From assembly GCA_033813475.1 (NCBI GenBank), contig JAPXRP010000079.1, positions 1 to 18,474 of the forward strand: 18,474 nucleotides of DNA, read 5' to 3'. The DNA is from JAAYBR01 sp033813475. Its GTDB lineage: Bacteria; Hydrogenedentota; Hydrogenedentia; Hydrogenedentales; CAITNO01. The stretch's first letter is position 1; the number at the start of each line of letters is the position of its first letter. This document shows positions 14,684-18,474 of this stretch, piece by piece. The notes under the pieces are model-generated. The model was not told the DNA's origin. It made no database searches and was given only the letters and a program-made list of their open reading frames with translations. A program made the translations under genes and the position numbers.

Positions 14684-15618
14684 AACTGCAGAACCCGCTG
14701 CGCCGGATGCCGGCGCGCCGCCGCTTCCGCCCGGTCAACATCGCCGCCAGCGTCATGACCATCATGAACCTGTACATGGGCGTGGCCAGCATCTTCGCCA
14801 GCATCGGCCTGGAGTTCAACAAGGCGGCCGTCTTCATCTTCATGGCCATCGCCTTCGACATGCTCGACGGCTTTGTGGCCCGGCTGACCAAGAGCGTGTC
14901 GGAGTTCGGCAAGGAGCTGGACAGCCTGTGCGACATCGTGTCGTTCGGCATCGCGCCCGCCGTGCTGGTGTTCATGATCTACCTGCCCGACGGCGCCCAG
15001 CTCGTGCTCTTCCCGAGGGCGGGCTCCATCGTCGGCCGCACGGGGTCGTACATGGCCATCATCTACGCCATCTGCACCGCCCTGCGCCTCGCCCGCTACA
15101 ACACCTTCCAGTCCGACCGGCGCGACTCGTTCATCGGCCTGCCTTCCCCGGCGGCCGGGGGCAGCCTGGCGGCCTTCGTTCTCTTCGTGGAGTACATCTA
15201 CACGGAGGAGCGCGGCCAGGAGCAGCTCGGCGGCCTGGCCTACGCCATCGGCCCCATGGCCGTCGCGCTGGCCCTGCTCATGGTCAGCACGGTCCGCTAC
15301 CCGCGCAACCGCTTCAAGGCCCTTGTGCTCAAGCCCCAGCACGCCTTTCCCGCGCTCGCGGGCGTGGCCTTCGCCGTCGCCGTGGTTCACTACGCCGTCA
15401 CGCGCTCCGTGGCCCTTGTGCTGTTCCCCCTGGGCATGGGCTATGTGCTGTTCGGCCTGGGGGACACGGCCTACGCCTATGTGACCGGGCGCACGGAGAA
15501 GCCGGAGGAGGAACCGGCGGCGGGCGAGCTGGATGTGGACAGCCCCGAGGACTATGAGGCCGAGGCGGGCGGCGGCGCGGAGGAGGAGTCCCCCGTGAAC
15601 ACCGAAGAGCGCCTGTAG
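14680..15618 (+). CDS. pssA: CDP-diacylglycerol-serine O-phosphatidyltransferase PssA (membrane type)
   Basis: 312 residues. This membrane enzyme makes phosphatidylserine from CDP-diacylglycerol and serine, feeding Psd. The CDP-alcohol phosphotransferase motif is complete: D60, D63-G64, A67-R68, G77, D81 and D85 (FDMLDGFVAR...GKELDSLCD), followed by VSFGIAPAVL, the hallmark of the PssA branch. Several membrane segments follow. The C-terminus from about 270 is a low-complexity acidic tail (EEEPAAGELD and onward) longer than in many homologues; its last 22 codons overlap the convergent transporter gene. Confidence 0.95.
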   Translation: MKLQNPLRRMPARRRFRPVNIAASVMTIMNLYMGVASIFASIGLEFNKAAVFIFMAIAFDMLDGFVARLTKSVSEFGKELDSLCDIVSFGIAPAVLVFMIYLPDGAQLVLFPRAGSIVGRTGSYMAIIYAICTALRLARYNTFQSDRRDSFIGLPSPAAGGSLAAFVLFVEYIYTEERGQEQLGGLAYAIGPMAVALALLMVSTVRYPRNRFKALVLKPQHAFPALAGVAFAVAVVHYAVTRSVALVLFPLGMGYVLFGLGDTAYAYVTGRTEKPEEEPAAGELDVDSPEDYEAEAGGGAEEESPVNTEERL

Positions 15619-16751
15619 ACCTCCACCCCCTCCAGGATCAGCACCTTGAGCACGGCGGCCAGCGGCACCGCCAACAGCGTGCCCAGCGCGCCCAGCAGGC
15701 TCGTGAACACGAGAATCGAGACGATCACCCACACCGGGTTCAGCCCCACCTGTTTCCCCACGATGCGCGGCGTGAGAATGTAACTCTCCAGAAGCTGCAC
15801 CAGCGCAAACATGCCGAACACAAGCAGCAGGTGGTGGTCCGGGCCGTAGTACAGCAGCGTCATCAGCGCCGCGGGCACCACCGTCACCGTCGGCCCCACA
15901 TAGGGGATGATGCTCGCCGCGCCGCCCACCAGCGCGATCGGCACCGCGAAAGGCGTCCCCGCGACCAGCAGCCCCGCGCCGTAGAGCACCATCAGGCACG
16001 CGCACACCGTCAGCTGCCCGCGCAGAAACGAGTGCAGCTGCGTGTCTATCTTCCGGAAGATCGCCTCGGTCCGCGGACGCGCCCGCGGCGGCAGCAGCGA
16101 CCGCGCCCCCTCCACCAGCTTCTCAAAGTCCCGCATCAGATAGGCCGCCACGAACAGGAACAGGGAAAAGTCGAAGAAGAACCCCGCCAGCCGCAGCACC
16201 AGCGACCCGGCCGACCCGATGATCTGCGCCGCCGACCGCCCGGCGGTCTGGCCCGCCCCGGCGATGACGTCGCCGTAGCCCCGCACAAACTGCAGCGCGT
16301 TGCCCTTGATGTACGCGCCCAGCCGCTCCGCGAGAATCGCGCGCTCGTCGAAATCCGCCGCCGGGTCCGCCGGCGCCCAGCCCAGATACTGCACGATCTC
16401 CCGCAGGGGCAGCGCCTCCAGCGTCTTCTCCGCCCATTCCCCCGCCGGGGCGCTGCCCGCCGCCCGCACCAGCCGGTCCGCCTCGCCGATGACCTCCGGC
16501 AGCACCACCACCGGCAGCAGCAGCGCGCCGAACACCCCCGTCCCCAGCAGCAGCAGAATCGTCACCATCCGCGGCGCCCGCCGCCGCTCGCACGCCACCA
16601 CCACCGGATGCAGCGCGTACGCCACCAGAAACGCCAGCAGCACCGGCGTCAGCACCGGCACCAGCGCCAGCACCAGCAGCACCGCCGCCACCAGCACCGA
16701 CACCGCCGCCGTAAAACGCACCCAGGGGTTTTTCAGCACAGGATCAAACAT
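15552..16751 (-). CDS. AI-2E/PerM-family transporter
   Basis: 399 residues with about 7-8 membrane segments. The first pair of helices (about 10-60) is rich in alternating Val and Leu. The family block IIPYVGPTVTVVPAAL and the C-terminal region PRIVGKQVGLNPVWVIVS with LLGALGTLLAVPLAAVLK are diagnostic of the AI-2E (UPF0118/PerM) family. Members include the autoinducer-2 exporter TqsA and Na+/H+ antiporters, so the substrate is not predictable. The ATG at 16751 begins the hydrophobic part (MFDPVLKNPWVRF); GGAG lies 10 bases upstream. The frame stays open for 86 further codons upstream, but those run through a dispersed repeat and are not coding. The gene converges on pssA with a 67-base overlap. 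Confidence 0.9.
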   Translation of the reverse strand: MFDPVLKNPWVRFTAAVSVLVAAVLLVLALVPVLTPVLLAFLVAYALHPVVVACERRRAPRMVTILLLLGTGVFGALLLPVVVLPEVIGEADRLVRAAGSAPAGEWAEKTLEALPLREIVQYLGWAPADPAADFDERAILAERLGAYIKGNALQFVRGYGDVIAGAGQTAGRSAAQIIGSAGSLVLRLAGFFFDFSLFLFVAAYLMRDFEKLVEGARSLLPPRARPRTEAIFRKIDTQLHSFLRGQLTVCACLMVLYGAGLLVAGTPFAVPIALVGGAASIIPYVGPTVTVVPAALMTLLYYGPDHHLLLVFGMFALVQLLESYILTPRIVGKQVGLNPVWVIVSILVFTSLLGALGTLLAVPLAAVLKVLILEGVEVYRRSSVFTGDSSSAPPPASAS

Positions 16752-16872
16752 GCCAGCCCGTCTCCGCCGGAACCTCCCGGCGCACGCATCGTAGCACGAA
16801 GCCCCCCCGCGCGCAAACGCCGGAGAGGATGCAGCGGGATGATGGGGTTTTCCGGGAACGGGAACGCATTGG

Positions 16873-16936
16873 CCGCTGCGCTCCCTTGCGATGACGACAT
16901 TTTTCTCCGTCATCGCGAGGAGGCCGCCCGGCGGCC
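16873..16936. repeat. Composite inverted CGTCAT-type repeat with hairpins
   Basis: Two copies of the dispersed repeat face each other: the left reads CGTCATCGCAAGGGAGCGC on the minus strand (16896 leftward), the right CGTCATCGCGAGGAGGCC on the plus strand (16908 rightward). Their inner ends form a 9-bp stem (16888-16896 with 16908-16916) around an 11-base T-rich loop. A second short inverted repeat, GGCCGCC-C-GGCGGCC, sits at 16922-16936. Confidence 0.6.
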
Positions 16937-17088
16937 GACGCGGCGACCTCTTGTCGGAATGCCTGCGACCCGGCGCCCCTCGCGGGTGAAGAACCTCCCT
17001 GTCCGGCAATCGGCCGCCACAGCCCCCTCCTCAAGAAGCGCCCCGATAGAATCCCAGCCCGCCCGCCCCCCAGCCGGGGAAGACAACA

Positions 17089-17117
17089 TTGATTTTCCCC
17101 GCCAAAGGTGGTACATT
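17089..17117 (+). promoter_or_regulatory. Promoter of tRNA-Gly
   Basis: TTGATT (17089-17094), a 17-base spacer, then TACATT (17112-17117) inside the AT-rich TACATTATA, 11 bases before the tRNA. The predicted start of transcription falls a few bases upstream of the mature 5' end. Confidence 0.6.
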
Positions 17118-17128
17118 ATAGCCGCCGA

Positions 17129-17204
17129 GCGGGACTAACTCAGTTGGTAGAGTGCCAGCTTCCCAAGCTGGATGTCGCGGGTTCGAACCCCGTGTCCCGC
17201 TCCA
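17129..17204 (+). tRNA. tRNA-Gly, anticodon CCC
   Basis: 76 bases with the 3' CCA encoded. The acceptor stem GCGGGAC pairs with GTCCCGC. The D arm is ACTC/GAGT with AGTTGGTA in the loop. The anticodon arm is CCAGC-TTCCCAA-GCTGG, giving CCC at positions 34-36, which reads GGG. The T arm is GCGGG-TTCGAAC-CCCGT with one G-U pair. The discriminator base is U, as in bacterial tRNA-Gly. A T-rich run (TTTTCTTTTT, 17205-17214) follows directly and may end transcription. Confidence 0.95.
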
Positions 17205-17297
17205 TTTTCTTTTTAAGCGGGTCTTTGGGGCGGCCGGGCCGGATGATTGTCCGGTCTTCGACGGGACGTATGTCAGACCGCCCTCCCCTCCTTCCTT

Positions 17298-17321
17298 GGG
17301 CACCCCGATCTCCTGATCGGC
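17298..17321 (+). repeat. 24-base REP-like palindromic element, copy 3
   Basis: GGGCAC followed by CCCGATCTCCTGATCGGC; the stem CCGATC-TCCT-GATCGG is perfect over 6 bp. It has the same 24-base length and the same GGG, central CTC and terminal GGC as copies 1 and 2, with a different stem sequence. It is followed by CTCTTTTC, so it could also act as a weak terminator. Confidence 0.6.
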
Positions 17322-17335
17322 ACTCTTTTCAGGCG

Positions 17336-17359
17336 GCCCATCGGAAGATCGGCGTTCCC
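17336..17359 (-). repeat. 24-base REP-like palindromic element, copy 4 (inverted)
   Basis: Read on the minus strand: GGGAAC then GCCGATCTTCCGATGGGC. The stem GCCGATC with GATGGGC has one mismatch. The GATC core matches copy 3, from which it is separated by 14 bases in inverted orientation. Confidence 0.55.
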
Positions 17360-17467
17360 AGGATGGGGCGTGCACCGGTGCCGTAGCCGCACACGCCTTC
17401 CCGCGCCACAGCCGCGAGGGACACGCCCGGAGCCGGCGGCCCGGTCGCTTGAAAACGACTGCAACGG

Positions 17468-17494
17468 TTACCGGGCCGCACCTTTCATGGTGCG
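17468..17494. repeat. Hairpin element downstream of the lipoprotein gene, copy A
   Basis: TTACCGGGC followed by the 6-bp hairpin CGCACC-TTTCAT-GGTGCG. An equivalent block lies exactly 700 bases to the right (18168-18194), below the paralogous gene. No T-run follows on the minus strand, so an ordinary rho-independent terminator is doubtful. Confidence 0.55.
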
Positions 17495-17516
17495 ACGTTG
17501 TGAGGCCAGAGCATCG

Positions 17517-17918
17517 TCACTGCACATACCAGTCCGCTGTCCCGCCGGCGGCGATGGTGACATAGCCGTTTTCGATACGATGACCTTCCGTGTGATTTGT
17601 CCATACATAATATAGGATTGTGCATTCACAGTAATACCTCCCTTCGGGCAAATCACTCACTTCGAAAAGCTTTCCAGAGGGTATTGCTTCGGGGAGAATG
17701 TTAACCCCTCTCGGTTCTTGGTCTGAGCATTCATCTGGCACGCGGACAGCGGAAACGTTAATAATGCTCTCGAAGTTCTCTCCCTTGAAATTGTTATGGA
17801 CCACAATCTTCCCCAGGACCGCTTTCCCCCCGATCCCCAGGGCGGGGCACCCGGCCAGGCCGACGGTCGCGGCCGCCAGCATCATGCACACCGCGCCCAA
17901 GACCACCATTCGCTTCAT
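17517..17918 (-). CDS. Small predicted lipoprotein with GRYYC motif, paralogue A
   Basis: 133 residues. The N-terminus MKRMVVLGAVCMMLAAATVG followed by LAGC is a signal peptide with a clear lipobox, so the mature protein starts at C24 and is lipid-anchored. The mature part has GVNILPE, FEVSDLPEGRYYCECT and GYVTIAAGGTADWYVQ at the C-terminus. The alternation of a DLPEGRYY turn and hydrophobic strands recalls small Ig-like or transthyretin-like beta-sandwich domains, but no family is recognised. The ATG is well supported by GGAGG 8 bases upstream. The gene is clearly more AT-rich than the genes to its left. A paralogue follows to the right at 18198. Function unknown. Confidence 0.78.
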   Translation of the reverse strand: MKRMVVLGAVCMMLAAATVGLAGCPALGIGGKAVLGKIVVHNNFKGENFESIINVSAVRVPDECSDQEPRGVNILPEAIPSGKLFEVSDLPEGRYYCECTILYYVWTNHTEGHRIENGYVTIAAGGTADWYVQ

Positions 17919-17971
17919 GATTTTTTCCTCCGTGTGTTTCGCCGCCCAACCTCATGCCGAACGGCTATGGG

Positions 17972-17977
17972 AGTATA
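17972..17977 (-). promoter_or_regulatory. Candidate -10 box for lipoprotein gene A
   Basis: TATACT on the minus strand, about 54 bases upstream of the ATG. No clear -35 box is present (GCGCAA at 17-base spacing). The surrounding gap between the two lipoprotein genes (17919-18197) holds nothing else recognised apart from the hairpin at 18168-18194. Confidence 0.35.
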
Positions 17978-18167
17978 CTACAGCAGGCGGTGGATTGCGC
18001 GACGTTCCATGAGGTCCCTGATCGCGCCGGATAGGGCAGAGAACGAGAGGTTCCGAGGGCAGGTAGTGAATTGCCCAAGGGGACGGCGTGGGAGGGCACC
18101 GCACGCCGCCGCCGCCGAAGGCGCGCCCCGGACCGTCGCCCGTGACGCTGGAAACTTGTCTAATCTC

Positions 18168-18194
18168 TTACCGGGCCGTGCCATTCGTGGCGCG
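18168..18194. repeat. Hairpin element downstream of the lipoprotein gene, copy B
   Basis: TTACCGGGC followed by CGTGCC-ATTCGT-GGCGCG. Compared with copy A one pair has changed on both sides (A-T to G-C) and one pair has become T-G on the plus strand, so the fold is retained apart from one wobble. It lies just outside the stop of paralogue B. Confidence 0.5.
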
Positions 18195-18197
18195 GAA

Positions 18198-18474
18198 TCA
18201 CCACTGAACATACCAGTCCGCCGCTCCACCAGCAGCAACGGTGACATAGCCCGTCTCTTCTTCACCGCATCGGCCATCGGAGCAATTTGTGCTGTCATAC
18301 TCAATCTCTGCGATGCAGTAGTACCTTCCCTCCGGAAGATCTTTCACAGTGAAAGACTCCCCGATAACCAATTTCTCGGGAAGAAGATTAACACCCTCCA
18401 GCAGCCTGTGGCAAAAGGCTGAATTGAGCGGGTCATGTTGAGGTGGTTCCATGCGGGCGTTTTTGGGCGCGTCG
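18198..18474 (-). CDS. Paralogue B of the small GRYYC lipoprotein, 5' end beyond the window
   Basis: The frame is open from the right edge to the TGA at 18198, giving 91 codons of a gene whose start is outside the window. Shared with paralogue A: GVNLLPE, F-V-DLPEGRYYC and GYVTVAAGGAADWYVQ, in the same order and spacing near the C-terminus. It ends one residue later (VQW). Between the motifs B has its own Cys-containing stretch (NCSDGRCGEEE). An internal ATG at 18452 is not taken as the start because no signal peptide follows it and the homologous part of A continues upstream. Like A, it is AT-richer than the neighbouring genes. Function unknown. Confidence 0.7.
   Translation of the reverse strand, partial: DAPKNARMEPPQHDPLNSAFCHRLLEGVNLLPEKLVIGESFTVKDLPEGRYYCIAEIEYDSTNCSDGRCGEEETGYVTVAAGGAADWYVQW

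Larger units (their letters stand above)
16752..17128. other. Intergenic region before the tRNA, non-coding
   Basis: About 380 bases without a gene. It contains the composite CGTCAT-type repeat (16873-16936) and the tRNA promoter (17089-17117). Short open frames across it have repeat-like translations and no ribosome binding site. The upstream region of the AI-2E transporter shows no clear promoter. Confidence 0.7.
17205..17516. other. Intergenic region between tRNA-Gly and a lipoprotein gene
   Basis: 312 bases with no convincing gene. After the T-rich tract it holds two inverted 24-base palindromic elements (17298-17321 and 17336-17359) 14 bases apart, and near its right end the conserved 3'-flank hairpin (17468-17494) of the lipoprotein gene read from the other strand. 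Confidence 0.7.

Noticed and set aside
14383..16005. 540-codon minus-strand frame opposite psd, pssA and part of the transporter
   Set aside because: It spans several real genes on both strands and has antisense-type composition.
16590..16730. Apparent CAG/CAC-rich simple repeat
   Set aside because: It encodes Val/Leu/Ala-rich membrane helices of the transporter on the minus strand with GC-biased codons, so codon use explains it.
16749..17009. 86-codon N-terminal extension of the AI-2E transporter frame
   Set aside because: The extension runs through the CGTCAT-type repeat and lacks a ribosome binding site; the internal ATG at 16751 starts the first hydrophobic segment as in the family.
17247..17615. 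122-codon plus-strand frame between the tRNA and the lipoprotein gene
   Set aside because: It crosses the paired palindromic elements and then runs antisense to the lipoprotein gene, with no ribosome binding site or known domain.
1..18474. CRISPR array, insertion sequence, integrase or phage genes
   Set aside because: No regularly spaced direct repeats, transposase or integrase motifs were found on either strand.

Overview
This is a GC-rich, densely packed bacterial chromosomal segment with 14 recognisable protein genes (one cut by the right edge), one tRNA gene and several short palindromic intergenic repeats. A prepilin-like protein with an H-x-DG motif, a GH89 alpha-N-acetylglucosaminidase, a DUF2723 membrane protein with a TPR tail and small GRYYC-containing lipoproteins suggest the Planctomycetes/Verrucomicrobia/Lentisphaerae or Hydrogenedentes part of the tree. 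That placement is an inference; no rRNA or other phylogenetic marker is present. No CRISPR array, insertion sequence, transposase or phage gene was seen.

Left part (1-3472): a DapA/NanA-superfamily aldolase ends at a strong, probably bidirectional terminator that it shares with a convergent prepilin-like gene. The prepilin gene has a good sigma70-type promoter and a hairpin against its ribosome binding site. Next is a minus-strand sugar-nucleotide epimerase resembling CDP-paratose 2-epimerase.

Middle-left (3603-8954): a tight plus-strand run of GalE-like epimerase, NtrC-like regulator, Tat-exported endonuclease/exonuclease/phosphatase-family hydrolase and GH89 glycosidase, with gaps of 18, 32 and 10 bases. 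The regulator is the oddest protein here. It has Glu in place of the receiver's phospho-acceptor Asp, lacks the sigma54-contacting GAFTGA loop, and has lost the Walker B Glu and the arginine fingers, while keeping Walker A and a Fis-type DNA-binding domain. An 18-base near-palindrome lies in the divergent region upstream of this run.

Middle-right (8976-16751): two lipid loci diverge from a repeat-bearing intergenic region. The minus-strand operon pgsA-der-plsY-DUF2723 uses ATGA overlaps at its first two junctions. The plus-strand pair psd-pssA is also joined by an ATGA overlap. Together they encode the head-group steps to phosphatidylglycerophosphate and phosphatidylethanolamine, plus the first acylation of glycerol-3-phosphate. 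An AI-2E/PerM-type transporter converges on pssA with a 67-base coding overlap.

Right part (16752-18474): a repeat-bearing gap, a tRNA-Gly(CCC) with its own promoter, and a clearly more AT-rich tract with two tandem paralogous small lipoprotein genes. A short hairpin element downstream of these genes recurs at a spacing of exactly 700 bases. The intergenic gaps also hold four 24-base palindromic REP-like elements in two inverted pairs, and copies of a dispersed CGTCAT-type repeat.
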